Positions 9,442 through 18,401 of a DNA stretch of 64,000 bases are shown here, piece after piece. The notes under the pieces are model-generated. The model was given only the letters and a program-made list of their open reading frames with translations. It ran no database searches and was not told the origin of the DNA. Location of the stretch: positions 200,793-264,792 of the forward strand of contig JBMZDR010000001.1 in assembly GCA_049614485.1 (NCBI GenBank), given 5' to 3'. The stretch comes from GCA-2733415 sp049614485. Its GTDB lineage: Bacteria > Bacteroidota > Bacteroidia > Flavobacteriales > Flavobacteriaceae. Position 1 is the first letter of the stretch, and each line of letters starts with the position of its first letter. The translations under genes and the position numbers were made by a program.

Positions 9442-10635
9442 ATGAGCTTGAAAAGTAATTTACATAATTTAAAAGAAAAGTATAAAGGAACCAAGATGGC
9501 TCCTGCTTTTAACGCGTTACATACGTTTGTGTATTTGCCAAATGAGGTGACTCATTCTGGAAGTCATGTTCGTGTAGCGGACGATTTAAAACGTACAATG
9601 AATACGGTAATTATGGCTTTAGTGCCATGTTTGATATTCGGTATGTTTAATGCTGGTTACCAACATTATTTAGCTACTGGAGAAATTCAAGCAGCTTCTG
9701 CTGGTTTCTTTAGTCCAGAATTTTGGGCTATGGATAACTTGTTGTTAGGGGCTACCAAAATTTTACCATTAGTACTAGTGTCTTACATTATAGGTCTTGG
9801 TGTTGAATTTATTTTCGCAATCATCAAAGGTCATGAGGTAGAAGAAGGGTATTTAGTGTCTGGTATGTTAATTCCGTTAATAGTTCCTGTAGATACACCA
9901 TTATGGATGTTAGCAGTTGCTGTTGTGTTCGGAGTTGTAATTGGAAAAGAAGTTTTTGGAGGAACAGGGATGAACATCTTAAACCCTGCATTAACTGTTA
10001 GAGCATTTTTATTCTTCGCGTATCCAACTTGGATGACTGGAGATAAAGTGTGGGTTGAAGGAGCTACTGCAGCTACTGGAACACCAGATGCATTTTCTGG
10101 AGAAACTATATTAGGATCCTTAGCGCAAGCAAAAGAACACAGTTATTCAGTAATGGACCAGTTTTTAGGGTTTATTCCTGGGTCTGTTGGTGAAACATCT
10201 ACATTACTAATTTTATTAGCAGGATTATTCTTAATCTTTACTAAAATTGGTTCTTGGAGAATTATGTTATCTGCAGTTGTAGGTTCTTTAATCATGGGAT
10301 TAATCTTTAACCAAGTGGCGCCTTCTATGGAAGGAACAAAATTCTTTGCATTAATGAACTTGCCTTTCTGGCAACACTTATTAGTTGGAGGTTTAGCGTT
10401 TGGTATCGTGTTTATGGCTACAGACCCTGTATCTGCAGCACAAACAAACAAAGGAAAATGGATTTACGGTTTCTTGATTGGTTTCTTGTCAGTTATGATA
10501 CGTGTGTTCAACCCTGCCTTCCCTGAAGGTGTAATGTTAGCTATTTTATTAATGAATGTTTTCGCGCCTACAATTGACCATTATGTGGTTCAAGGAAATG
10601 TAAAGAAGCGATTAAAACGTGTTAAAACAGCATAA
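9442..10635 (+). CDS. nqrB: Na+-translocating NADH:quinone reductase subunit B
   Basis: A 397-residue membrane subunit with about nine to ten hydrophobic segments; NqrB is the main Na+-translocating subunit and holds a covalently bound FMN and riboflavin. The expected FMN-threonine site is in DAFSGETILG, Thr222, preceding a long periplasmic/cytoplasmic loop. The usual family motif is SGAT, so the alanine-to-glutamate change is worth noting. The N-terminal NALHTFVYLPNEVTHSGSHVRVADDLKRTMN block is typical. Covalent FMN attachment needs ApbE, encoded at 18790. It is separated from nqrA by 4 bp and from nqrC by 3 bp. Confidence 0.97.
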   Translation: MSLKSNLHNLKEKYKGTKMAPAFNALHTFVYLPNEVTHSGSHVRVADDLKRTMNTVIMALVPCLIFGMFNAGYQHYLATGEIQAASAGFFSPEFWAMDNLLLGATKILPLVLVSYIIGLGVEFIFAIIKGHEVEEGYLVSGMLIPLIVPVDTPLWMLAVAVVFGVVIGKEVFGGTGMNILNPALTVRAFLFFAYPTWMTGDKVWVEGATAATGTPDAFSGETILGSLAQAKEHSYSVMDQFLGFIPGSVGETSTLLILLAGLFLIFTKIGSWRIMLSAVVGSLIMGLIFNQVAPSMEGTKFFALMNLPFWQHLLVGGLAFGIVFMATDPVSAAQTNKGKWIYGFLIGFLSVMIRVFNPAFPEGVMLAILLMNVFAPTIDHYVVQGNVKKRLKRVKTA

Positions 10636-10638
10636 GTT

Positions 10639-11391
10639 ATGGCTATAGATACAAGTAAAAATTCATACACAATTATATTTTCTGTTGTGATGGTAGTTGT
10701 AGTTGGGACGTTGTTAGCGGGAATTTCTTCTGCATTGAGTCCTAATATTAAAGCAAATAAGAGAATTGAAAAAATGCAGAATATTATGTTTGCAATGGGG
10801 GTTACTGATCCTGCAGACTCTAATGCATTTGCTCCTGCTGATAAAGCAGAAGGATTATATGAACAATATATAGGAACCGAGCAATACATTGTTAAAGGTG
10901 CTGTTGCAACTAAAACAGAGGCTGCTTTTAAAATTGAAGTTAAAAAGGAGCAAGATAAAGTAAAGGCTAACGCATCTTATGAGCAACAATTACCGTTGTT
11001 TATCGGGAAAAAAGATGGCCAAGATTTTTACATCGTTCCAATTAGAGGAAACGGTCTTTGGGGACCGGTTTGGGCATACATGGCTTTAGATAAAAACATG
11101 GTTGTTCAAGGTGCATTTTTTGATCATGCAGGTGAAACACCTGGTTTAGGTGCCAATATTAAAGAATCATTCTTTAGAGATGATTTCGCTGGTGAGCACG
11201 TATTAGATGCTTCAGGTTCTTTTAAAGGTATTGCTGTAAAGAAAGGAAACCTAGATCCTAAGAACGACAGAAAAACCGATAATGCAGTAGATGCTATGGC
11301 AGGTGCTACAATTACTGGTGATGGTGTTTCTGCAATGATAAAAAAAGGATTGGCTTTATATGTACCATATTTTAAAACTTTAAAGAACTAA
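10639..11391 (+). CDS. nqrC: Na+-translocating NADH:quinone reductase subunit C
   Basis: A 250-residue subunit with one N-terminal membrane helix (about residues 10-30) and a periplasmic FMN-binding domain. The flavinylation motif DAMAGATITGDG is intact, with Thr224 the residue expected to carry FMN by phosphoester linkage. GLWGPVWAYMALD and the HAGETPGLGANI segment (HxGETPGLG) are characteristic of NqrC and the related RnfG. Intergenic gaps of 3-4 bp on both sides place it firmly inside the operon. Confidence 0.97.
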   Translation: MAIDTSKNSYTIIFSVVMVVVVGTLLAGISSALSPNIKANKRIEKMQNIMFAMGVTDPADSNAFAPADKAEGLYEQYIGTEQYIVKGAVATKTEAAFKIEVKKEQDKVKANASYEQQLPLFIGKKDGQDFYIVPIRGNGLWGPVWAYMALDKNMVVQGAFFDHAGETPGLGANIKESFFRDDFAGEHVLDASGSFKGIAVKKGNLDPKNDRKTDNAVDAMAGATITGDGVSAMIKKGLALYVPYFKTLKN

Positions 11392-11395
11392 TATT

Positions 11396-12040
11396 ATGGG
11401 AATGTCAAAAAAACACAAAGGATTAATTTTAGATCCATTATCAGATAACAATCCGGTAACTATTCAGGTATTAGGAATTTGTTCAGCATTAGCAATTACT
11501 GCACAGATAAAGCCATCTATTATTATGGCAATATCAGTAATATTCGTATTAGGAGCAGGAAACGTAATTATCTCTTTAATGAGAAATATTATTCCTTCTA
11601 AAATTAGAATTATTGTTCAGTTAATTGTTGTTGCAACATTAGTAATTATTGTAGATCAAGTATTGAAAGCATTTTCGTATCAGTTAAGTAAAGATCTGGG
11701 AGCTTTTATTGGGTTGATCATTACAAACTGTATTATTATGGGGCGTTTTGAAGCCTTTGCTTTAGCAAACAAACCTTGGCCATCATTTTTAGATGGTATT
11801 GGTAATGCTGCAGGGTATGGTATATTGTTGGTAATAGTAGCTTTTTTCAGAGAGTTATTAGGTGCAGGAACTTTATTAGGGTTTCAAGTATTTGGAGATC
11901 CAATTGAAAAGACAGGTTTATATGCTTTAGGATATGAGAATAATGGTTTCATGGTATTGTCGCCAATGGCGTTAATAGTAGTAGGGATAATTATTTGGGT
12001 ACAACGTACTAAGAATCCAGCTTTAGTTGAAGATCATTAG
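11396..12040 (+). CDS. nqrD: Na+-translocating NADH:quinone reductase subunit D
   Basis: A 214-residue integral membrane protein with six hydrophobic helices, the normal NqrD size. It pairs with NqrE in an inverted-topology arrangement and the two contribute cysteines to an intramembrane Fe-S centre; here the conserved cysteines are in the QVLGICSALAIT and GLIITNCIIMGR segments. The GNAAGYGILLVIVAFFRELLGAGTLLGF segment is typical. Its stop codon is the first part of the first of two hairpins separating it from nqrE. Confidence 0.96.
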   Translation: MGMSKKHKGLILDPLSDNNPVTIQVLGICSALAITAQIKPSIIMAISVIFVLGAGNVIISLMRNIIPSKIRIIVQLIVVATLVIIVDQVLKAFSYQLSKDLGAFIGLIITNCIIMGRFEAFALANKPWPSFLDGIGNAAGYGILLVIVAFFRELLGAGTLLGFQVFGDPIEKTGLYALGYENNGFMVLSPMALIVVGIIIWVQRTKNPALVEDH

Positions 12041-12072
12041 GCGCTTAGCGCCGTTTACTGAAGTTGTTCAGT
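12040..12072 (+). other. Two perfect tandem hairpins between nqrD and nqrE
   Basis: Stem 1 is GGCGC (12040-12044), loop TTA, GCGCC (12048-12052). Stem 2 is ACTGAA (12057-12062), loop GTTG, TTCAGT (12067-12072). They fill most of the only sizeable gap (53 bp) in the operon. No T-run follows, so they are not ordinary terminators. They could be an RNA processing site or a stabilising structure setting subunit ratios. Confidence 0.6.
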
Positions 12073-12093
12073 ATCTAATAAAACTTTAAAAAA

Positions 12094-12810
12094 ATGGAAT
12101 ATTTAGAATTATTTTTAAAATCGATATTTGTAGAAAATATGGTATTTGCATATTTCTTAGGAATGTGTTCTTACTTAGCGGTTTCTAAAAAAGTATCTAC
12201 GGCAGTAGGACTTGGAGCAGCAGTTATTTTCGTATTGGCAATTACAATGCCATTAAACTGGTTGTTAGATCAGTATTTATTAAGAGATGGTGCATTAGCT
12301 TGGTTAGGTCCGGAATATGCAGACTATGATTTAAGTTTCTTAACATTCATCTTATTTATTGCTACTATTGCTACAATGGTACAGTTAGTTGAGATTATTG
12401 TAGAGAAATTCTCACCATCATTATATAACTCGTTAGGTATTTTCTTACCGCTTATTGCCGTAAACTGTGCAATTTTAGGAGGGTCATTATTTATGCAGCA
12501 AAAAGAATTTGCTACAATTGGTATGGCAACAACTTATGGTGTAGGTTCAGGAATTGGATGGTTTTTAGCAATTTTAGCAATTGCAGCTATTCGTGAAAAA
12601 ATTCGTTACTCAAATGTACCACCTGCCTTAAGAGGTTTAGGAATCACATTTATCATTACAGGACTTATGGCTATTGGGTTTAATAGTTTTGGAGGAATGT
12701 TAACCGGTGGAGATGGCGAAGCTAAAAAAGAAGAAAAGAAAACTGCTGTTGTAGATGTTGAGAAAACTGAAAAATTAGTAGTTAATACAAACACAAAATC
12801 TGTAAACTAA
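12094..12810 (+). CDS. nqrE: Na+-translocating NADH:quinone reductase subunit E
   Basis: A 238-residue membrane protein. The first 200 residues match NqrE: six helices, with cysteines at AYFLGMCSYLAVS and LIAVNCAILGG that join NqrD's in an Fe-S centre, and a GVGSGIGWFLAI segment. The last 35 or so residues are a hydrophilic tail, rich in Lys and Glu (GDGEAKKEEKKTAVVD...), longer than the usual NqrE end of about 200 residues. The tail looks like a species- or clade-level extension rather than a frameshift, since the reading frame stays open and nqrF follows after 2 bp. Confidence 0.96.
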   Translation: MEYLELFLKSIFVENMVFAYFLGMCSYLAVSKKVSTAVGLGAAVIFVLAITMPLNWLLDQYLLRDGALAWLGPEYADYDLSFLTFILFIATIATMVQLVEIIVEKFSPSLYNSLGIFLPLIAVNCAILGGSLFMQQKEFATIGMATTYGVGSGIGWFLAILAIAAIREKIRYSNVPPALRGLGITFIITGLMAIGFNSFGGMLTGGDGEAKKEEKKTAVVDVEKTEKLVVNTNTKSVN

Positions 12811-12812
12811 TT

Positions 12813-14123
12813 ATGATATATTTAGCATCAACAGGAGGAGCGATAGCTATTACAGTAGTAGCATTGTTTATTTTGGTATTGTCGTTGGTTTTAATTTTGA
12901 TCTTTGCAAAAGATAAGTTATTACCATCTGGAAACGTTAAAATTACAATTAACGGAGAAAAAGAAATAGAAGTAGCATCTGGGGGGACATTGTTGTCAAC
13001 TTTGGGAGCGCAAAAAATATTTTTACCATCAGCGTGTGGTGGAGGAGGAACTTGTATACAATGTGAATGTCACGTGCATGAAGGTGGTGGTGAAGCATTG
13101 CCTACAGAAGTACCTCACTTTACACGTAAAGAGTTACAGCATGGAGCACGTTTATCTTGTCAGGTAAAAGTAAAGCAAGATATGAACATCTCTATTCCGG
13201 AAGAAGTTTTCGGAATTAAGAAATGGGAAGCTACCGTAGTATCAAACTATAACGTTGCTACCTTTATTAAGGAGTTTGTTGTAGAAATTCCAGAAGATAT
13301 GGGCTACAAAGCAGGAGGGTATATTCAAATTGAAATTCCTGAATGTGAAATAAAGTATGCTGATATGGATGTTACAGCACACCCTCAAGATCATCCAGGA
13401 GCACCAGATAAGTTTAAAGCAGATTGGGAGAAATTTGGATTATGGCCTTTAGTTATGAAAAATAACGAATTGGTTGAACGTGCATACTCAATGGCTTCTT
13501 ACCCAGCGGAAGGACGTAAAATTATGTTGAATGTACGTGTGGCAACACCGCCATTTGATCGCGCTAAAGGCGGATGGATGGATGTAAACCCAGGTGTGGC
13601 ATCATCTTATATTTTCAATTTAAAAGTTGGTGATAAATGTACTATTTCAGGGCCTTATGGAGAGTTCTTTATAAATGAGTCTGAAGCAGAAATGTTATAT
13701 GTAGGTGGAGGAGCTGGTATGGCGCCAATGCGTTCGCACTTATATGAATTATTCAGAACATTAAAAACAGGTCGTAAAGTAACATATTGGTATGGTGGAC
13801 GTTCAAAAGCTGAATTATTCTACATCCATTACTTTAGAGATTTAGAAAAAGATTTCCCAAATTTCAAATTTTACTTAGCCTTATCTGAACCAATGGAAGA
13901 AGATAATTGGAAAGTAAAAGAAGATATTGATGCAGAAGGAGATGGATTCGTAGGATTCATTCACCAAGTTGTAATAGATCAGTATTTATCTAAGCACGAA
14001 TCACCAGAAGATTTAGAATTATACTTCTGTGGACCGCCATTAATGAACAAAGCAGTTCAGAAAATGGGAGAAGATTTTGGTCTTGATGACGAGAATATCC
14101 GTTTCGATGATTTCGGAGGATAG
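12813..14123 (+). CDS. nqrF: Na+-translocating NADH:quinone reductase subunit F
   Basis: A 436-residue subunit that accepts electrons from NADH. It has one N-terminal membrane helix (about 10-32), a ferredoxin domain with the [2Fe-2S] ligands C75, C81, C84 and C116 (CGGGGTCIQC ... RLSC), then a ferredoxin-reductase module: the FAD motif RAYSMASYP, the NADH-binding GGGAGMAPMRSHLYELF and a C-terminal CGPPLMNKAV with the conserved Cys-Gly-Pro-Pro. It ends FDDFGG, the typical NqrF C-terminus. Full length, last gene of the operon, followed at once by an intrinsic terminator. Confidence 0.97.
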   Translation: MIYLASTGGAIAITVVALFILVLSLVLILIFAKDKLLPSGNVKITINGEKEIEVASGGTLLSTLGAQKIFLPSACGGGGTCIQCECHVHEGGGEALPTEVPHFTRKELQHGARLSCQVKVKQDMNISIPEEVFGIKKWEATVVSNYNVATFIKEFVVEIPEDMGYKAGGYIQIEIPECEIKYADMDVTAHPQDHPGAPDKFKADWEKFGLWPLVMKNNELVERAYSMASYPAEGRKIMLNVRVATPPFDRAKGGWMDVNPGVASSYIFNLKVGDKCTISGPYGEFFINESEAEMLYVGGGAGMAPMRSHLYELFRTLKTGRKVTYWYGGRSKAELFYIHYFRDLEKDFPNFKFYLALSEPMEEDNWKVKEDIDAEGDGFVGFIHQVVIDQYLSKHESPEDLELYFCGPPLMNKAVQKMGEDFGLDDENIRFDDFGG

Positions 14124-14150
14124 ATACTCAAATTATATAAATAAAAAAAA

Positions 14151-14179
14151 GCGATGTAACACTACATCGCTTTTTTTTT
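14151..14179 (+). terminator. Intrinsic terminator of the nqr operon
   Basis: A perfect 8-bp stem (GCGATGTA, loop ACAC, TACATCGC) directly followed by nine T. It is 27 bp past the nqrF stop. The TTG at 14178-14180, inside the end of the T-run, could serve as the -33 element of the next gene. Confidence 0.92.
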
Positions 14180-14246
14180 GTATTTAATCTAATTAAGTTG
14201 TATATTTTCCGACTCAAAAAAATACAACCAAAAAAAACTAAAAATT

Positions 14247-16925
14247 ATGAAAAAAATTACCCTTAAAGTATGTATTGTTTTAATATATGCTTTTGCTACG
14301 TTTTCTTTTGCTCAAAATGGGTGGAAAAAAACAACAGTTTCTGATAAAGAAATTGAAAAAATGAATGAAATTGGTGTGCCTACTAGTGCGTCATTGTATT
14401 CATTTGATATTTATGATATTCAATCTAGACTAACTCATGCTCCAGAAAGTGGAACATTTTCTGGTAAGTCTAATACAATTTTAGAATTACCTGATGCCAC
14501 TGGAAAGTTAAAAGCTTATAGAATAGAAGAAGCTTCTGTTATGGCTCCTGAGTTGCAAGCAAAATACCCAGAAATTAGGTCATACGCAGGTTATGGTGAT
14601 AATGGTGAATACCTAAGGTTTACAGTAACTCCATATAATGGTTTTAATGGAATTATCCTTTATCCTAATAGGTCTGAGTCTATAGTTATTCAAGATATAC
14701 CAGGTTCATTGACTAACAAAACTGCTATATTTAAAAGAGCTGATAGAAAAGGTTTAGGAAAATCTTTCGAATGCTCAACTACCGATGAAGTTTCTGTTAA
14801 TATGGATGATTTTGTAGAATCTAATAGAGCTGCTGATGATTCAACATTAAGAATATTTGATTTAGCAATGTCAGTTTCTGCAGAGTACTCAGCTTATCAT
14901 GGTAATACACTAGGATCTGTTAATGCAGCAATTGCAACAACAGTTACAAGACAAAACTCAGTTTATGAAATTGACTTTGCTGTTAGATTGGTTCTTATTG
15001 GAACGAATGATAATGTAATATATTTTACTCCAGGAACTCCGTATAGTTCAACTTCAGACACTAATTATAATAGTACTTTACAGTCAACTTTGACATCTGT
15101 AATCGGAGAAGCTAACTATGATGTAGGTCACTTAATGGCTGCAATTGGTAACAATGGTAATGCTGGTTGTATTGGTTGTATCTGTGTTAACGGATCAAAA
15201 GGTAGTGGGTATACAACAAGTACAGCGCCGATTGGAGATGCATTTGATATTGATTTTGTGGCTCATGAGTTAGGACATCAATTTGGTGGAAGACACACCT
15301 TTACACATAGTTCAGAAGGAGCTGGAGTAGCGCAAATGGAACCAGGTTCTGGATCTACTATAATGGGGTATGCAGGTATAACAGGTCCAACTGATGTACA
15401 GTCAAATTCTGACCCTTATTTTCATGCAATTTCTATTGAACAAATTACAACGCATGCTAAATCAAGACCATGTGATGTTGAAACGCCTACAGGAAATACT
15501 AATCCAGTTGTAAGTGCTGGGTCAAACCTTACTTTACCTATAGGGACACCATTTAGATTAACAGGTTCAGGTTCTGATGCTGATGGAGATACGATTACTT
15601 ACTGTTGGGAACAATATGATGAAGAAGATGCAGCAAATGCATATCCAGATCCTACGTCTGCAAGTAACAACAGACCTTTGTTTAGATCATATAGTCCTAC
15701 AACCTCTCCAGTAAGAACTTTTCCAATGTTATCTGATTTAGTTGCAAATGGAGTAAACGGAAATACATTTGAAAAAGTGCCAACAGTTGGTAGAACAGCA
15801 GATTTTAGGTTAACAGCTAGAGATAACAGAGCTGGCGGTGCTGCAAATACATTTTCTGATATGGTGGTTACTTGGGATGCTTCTAGAGGTCCTTTAGAGG
15901 TAACTTCGCAAGCAGCTACAGGAATTGTTTGGAATAACGGAAATACAGAGACAATTACATGGAATGAAAATAATACGAATTTAATGGCAGGAGCGTCTAC
16001 AGTAAATATTCTTTTATCTTTAGATGGAGGTTTAACTTATCCGACGACTTTAGCTTCAGGTATCCCTAATAATGGTAGTACAACAATTACTGTTCCAAAT
16101 TCTCCAGCTCCATACTGTAGAATAATGATACAGCCAACTTCCGCTCCATTTTTTGCAATTAACACAGTAGATTTTGCTATTGATTACTCGATAGTAACTA
16201 ACTGTACAACATATAGTTCAGGGGCCTTAGGAACTTCTATACCAGACGGTGCAGGTGCTAATTCTCCAGGAACTCCGATATTCAATATAATTAATGTTTC
16301 TGGTGAAACAGGTACTTTAAATATTGAAGAATTGAAAATTAATGTTGATGTAACTCATACTTATATAGAGGATTTAGTAGTTCAGTTATTAGCTCCAGAT
16401 GGTGCAACATTTAATAATTTATGGGCTAGAAACTGTGGCGGTAATGATAATCTTGATGTAACCTTTCAAGAAGGAGCTCCTGCAATTGTTTGTGCGTCAC
16501 CTACAGTAGGTACGTATTCTCCTGGATCTTCTATGGCTAGTTTTGATAACCAGAATAAAAACGGAGATTGGCAAATAGCTGTTGTTGATTATTATAATGG
16601 AGATACAGGAACTTTAAATGACTGGTCGGTTGAATTTTGTACAACAACAGAAACTGCACTTGCAGTAGAAGAGAACCAATTTGATGTATTTGGAGTGTAT
16701 CCAAACCCATCAAACGGTGAAGTAACTATTAAGTTAAGTTCAAATAAGGATGTAAATGTATCGTTATTTGATATTCGTGGGCGTAAAATTTACAACCAGT
16801 TACATAGTAATACTTCAGATTCTTTCAATGAGAAAGTTGATTTCAGCTCAATGGCATCTGGAGTTTATATGTTAGATGTGCAAAGCGGTTCTAAAAGAGC
16901 GGTCAAAAAACTAGTGATTCATTAA
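14247..16925 (+). CDS. Secreted reprolysin-type zinc metallopeptidase with P-domain and T9SS sorting domain
   Basis: An 892-residue secreted protease. Signal peptide about residues 1-22 (ending FSFAQ). A propeptide-like region precedes a metzincin catalytic domain with the full zinc motif H340-E-L-G-H344-x5-H350 (HELGHQFGGRH) and the Met-turn at M373 in IMGYAG, which places it with reprolysin/M12B-like peptidases. A cadherin- or PKD-like region follows (about 420-560), then a P-proprotein convertase-type beta domain (about 650-800, NVDVTHTYIEDLVVQLLAPDG, NGDWQIAVVDYY). The C-terminus (VYPNPSNGE, LFDIRGRKIY, ASGVYMLDVQ) is a T9SS type A sorting domain. It likely digests extracellular protein. 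A candidate promoter (TTG 14178-14180, 20 nt, TATATTTT at 14201) lies upstream; its -7 half is imperfect. Confidence 0.92.
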   Translation: MKKITLKVCIVLIYAFATFSFAQNGWKKTTVSDKEIEKMNEIGVPTSASLYSFDIYDIQSRLTHAPESGTFSGKSNTILELPDATGKLKAYRIEEASVMAPELQAKYPEIRSYAGYGDNGEYLRFTVTPYNGFNGIILYPNRSESIVIQDIPGSLTNKTAIFKRADRKGLGKSFECSTTDEVSVNMDDFVESNRAADDSTLRIFDLAMSVSAEYSAYHGNTLGSVNAAIATTVTRQNSVYEIDFAVRLVLIGTNDNVIYFTPGTPYSSTSDTNYNSTLQSTLTSVIGEANYDVGHLMAAIGNNGNAGCIGCICVNGSKGSGYTTSTAPIGDAFDIDFVAHELGHQFGGRHTFTHSSEGAGVAQMEPGSGSTIMGYAGITGPTDVQSNSDPYFHAISIEQITTHAKSRPCDVETPTGNTNPVVSAGSNLTLPIGTPFRLTGSGSDADGDTITYCWEQYDEEDAANAYPDPTSASNNRPLFRSYSPTTSPVRTFPMLSDLVANGVNGNTFEKVPTVGRTADFRLTARDNRAGGAANTFSDMVVTWDASRGPLEVTSQAATGIVWNNGNTETITWNENNTNLMAGASTVNILLSLDGGLTYPTTLASGIPNNGSTTITVPNSPAPYCRIMIQPTSAPFFAINTVDFAIDYSIVTNCTTYSSGALGTSIPDGAGANSPGTPIFNIINVSGETGTLNIEELKINVDVTHTYIEDLVVQLLAPDGATFNNLWARNCGGNDNLDVTFQEGAPAIVCASPTVGTYSPGSSMASFDNQNKNGDWQIAVVDYYNGDTGTLNDWSVEFCTTTETALAVEENQFDVFGVYPNPSNGEVTIKLSSNKDVNVSLFDIRGRKIYNQLHSNTSDSFNEKVDFSSMASGVYMLDVQSGSKRAVKKLVIH

Positions 16926-16950
16926 TTATTGGATTAAAAAATTTTTAAAA

Positions 16951-16977
16951 GCCGATGCAGCAATGTATCGGCTTTTT
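16951..16977 (+). terminator. Intrinsic terminator after the metallopeptidase
   Basis: A 9-bp stem with one G-T pair (GCCGATGCA / TGTATCGGC) closed by a GCAA tetraloop at 16960-16963 and followed by TTTTT. Confidence 0.85.
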
Positions 16978-17016
16978 GTTTTTATAATAGTTAGGTCTTC
17001 TAAAATTTAGAAATGG

Positions 17017-17024
17017 TATCTTTG
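17017..17024 (+). promoter_or_regulatory. Candidate -7 element for the helicase gene
   Basis: TATCTTTG, an exact TAnnTTTG match, 17 bp before the ATG at 17041 and just after the preceding terminator. No well-placed TTG is seen, so this rests on position and the -7 match. Confidence 0.5.
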
Positions 17025-17040
17025 CACAAAATTTGTAGGA

Positions 17041-18399
17041 ATGATTACGTTTAAAGATTTGAATTTATCCAATCAATTGCAATACGCCATTGATGATTTA
17101 GGGTTTGAGCACCCAACACCTATCCAAGCAGAAGCATTTAATGTGGTACGCTCTGGTAAAGATGTTGTAGGTATTGCACAAACTGGTACAGGTAAAACAT
17201 TTGCCTATATGATGCCAATTTTACGTGATTTAAAATTCTCCAAACAAGTTAATCCAAGAGTTTTGGTATTGGTGCCTACTCGTGAACTAGTGCTACAAGT
17301 TGTTGAAGAAATTGAAAAAATAGCAGCTTATATTAATGTACGTGTTTTAGGGGTGTATGGTGGTACAAACATTAATACTCAAAAAATGGCGGTGTCACAA
17401 GGCGCAGATATTATTGTTGCTACGCCTGGAAGGCTTTACGATTTAGCATTGAGTAGAGCCGTAAATTTAAAAGCAATTCAGAAATTAGTAATAGATGAAG
17501 TAGATGTGATGCTTGATTTAGGTTTCCGTTTTCAACTCTTAAATATCTTTGATGTTTTACCTTCAAAACGTCAGAATATTATGTTCTCGGCAACGATGAC
17601 AGATGATGTAGATGCGCTAATTACAGATTTTTTCAGATCACCAGAAAAAATTGCTATTGCAGTAAGTGGTACGCCCTTAGATAATATTGCACAACAGTGT
17701 TATGATGTGGCTAATTTTTACACCAAAGTAAATTTATTAGCGCATTTAATTCAAGATAAAGACACGTTTAGTAAAGTACTTGTGTTTGTGTCTAATAAAA
17801 AGAGTGCAGATAGGTTATTTGAAGCCATAGAAGAAATTTTTGGCTCTGAAGTATGCGTAATTCATTCAAACAAAACTCAAAATTATAGAGTACGTTCTAT
17901 TCGTCAATTTGATGAAGGTGAAAATAGAATATTGGTAGCTACTGATGTAATGGCTCGTGGTTTAGATTTAGATGAAATCACACATGTTATTAATTTTGAC
18001 ACCCCAAATTTTCCTGAAAACTATATGCATCGTATCGGTAGAACTGGTAGAGCAGAACATGAGGGACATACCATATTATTTTCAACTGAAAAAGAACAAG
18101 AAGACAAGTTGGCTATTGAAGAGTTAATGGCTTATGAAATTCCGAAATTAGATTTCCCAGAAGATGTAGAGATTTCTGAGCGTCTAACACCTGAAGAACG
18201 TCCAAGACGTATTGAGCGTGACAATCCGCATAAAAAATTAACTGATGAAGATGCTCCAGGTCCGGCATTTCATGAAAAAAGTGAGAAAAATAGTAAAGAA
18301 AACCTTGGTGGGTCTTACCGACGTGAAATCGCTAAAAAATATAAGAAACCTAAAACAAGAGGGGATAAAAATTATAATAAAAGAAATAAAAAGAAGTAA
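17041..18399 (+). CDS. DEAD-box-type RNA helicase (DEVD variant)
   Basis: A 452-residue ATP-dependent RNA helicase with the usual two RecA-like domains. Visible motifs: Q-motif region GFEHPTPIQA (21-30), Walker A AQTGTGKT (46-53), PTRELVLQV, TPGRLYDL, motif II as D152-E-V-D155 in place of DEAD, SAT (FSATMTD), and motif VI HRIGRTGRAEHEG. The C-terminal 80 residues are strongly basic and unstructured, a usual RNA-binding extension. It probably remodels rRNA or mRNA. The DEVD form of motif II keeps the Asp-Glu needed for Mg-ATP. The next gene begins 2 bp after its stop, so co-transcription is likely. Confidence 0.93.
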   Translation: MITFKDLNLSNQLQYAIDDLGFEHPTPIQAEAFNVVRSGKDVVGIAQTGTGKTFAYMMPILRDLKFSKQVNPRVLVLVPTRELVLQVVEEIEKIAAYINVRVLGVYGGTNINTQKMAVSQGADIIVATPGRLYDLALSRAVNLKAIQKLVIDEVDVMLDLGFRFQLLNIFDVLPSKRQNIMFSATMTDDVDALITDFFRSPEKIAIAVSGTPLDNIAQQCYDVANFYTKVNLLAHLIQDKDTFSKVLVFVSNKKSADRLFEAIEEIFGSEVCVIHSNKTQNYRVRSIRQFDEGENRILVATDVMARGLDLDEITHVINFDTPNFPENYMHRIGRTGRAEHEGHTILFSTEKEQEDKLAIEELMAYEIPKLDFPEDVEISERLTPEERPRRIERDNPHKKLTDEDAPGPAFHEKSEKNSKENLGGSYRREIAKKYKKPKTRGDKNYNKRNKKK

Positions 18400-18401
18400 T
18401 A

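Noticed and set aside
12094..12810. NqrE tail as a frameshift or fusion
   Set aside because: The tail stays in frame, is of low complexity and nqrF follows normally after 2 bp, so it looks like a lineage extension.
16951..16957. GCCGATG match between the metallopeptidase terminator and tRNA-Thr acceptor stem
   Set aside because: Seven bases in an AT-rich window match easily by chance and the structures are unrelated.
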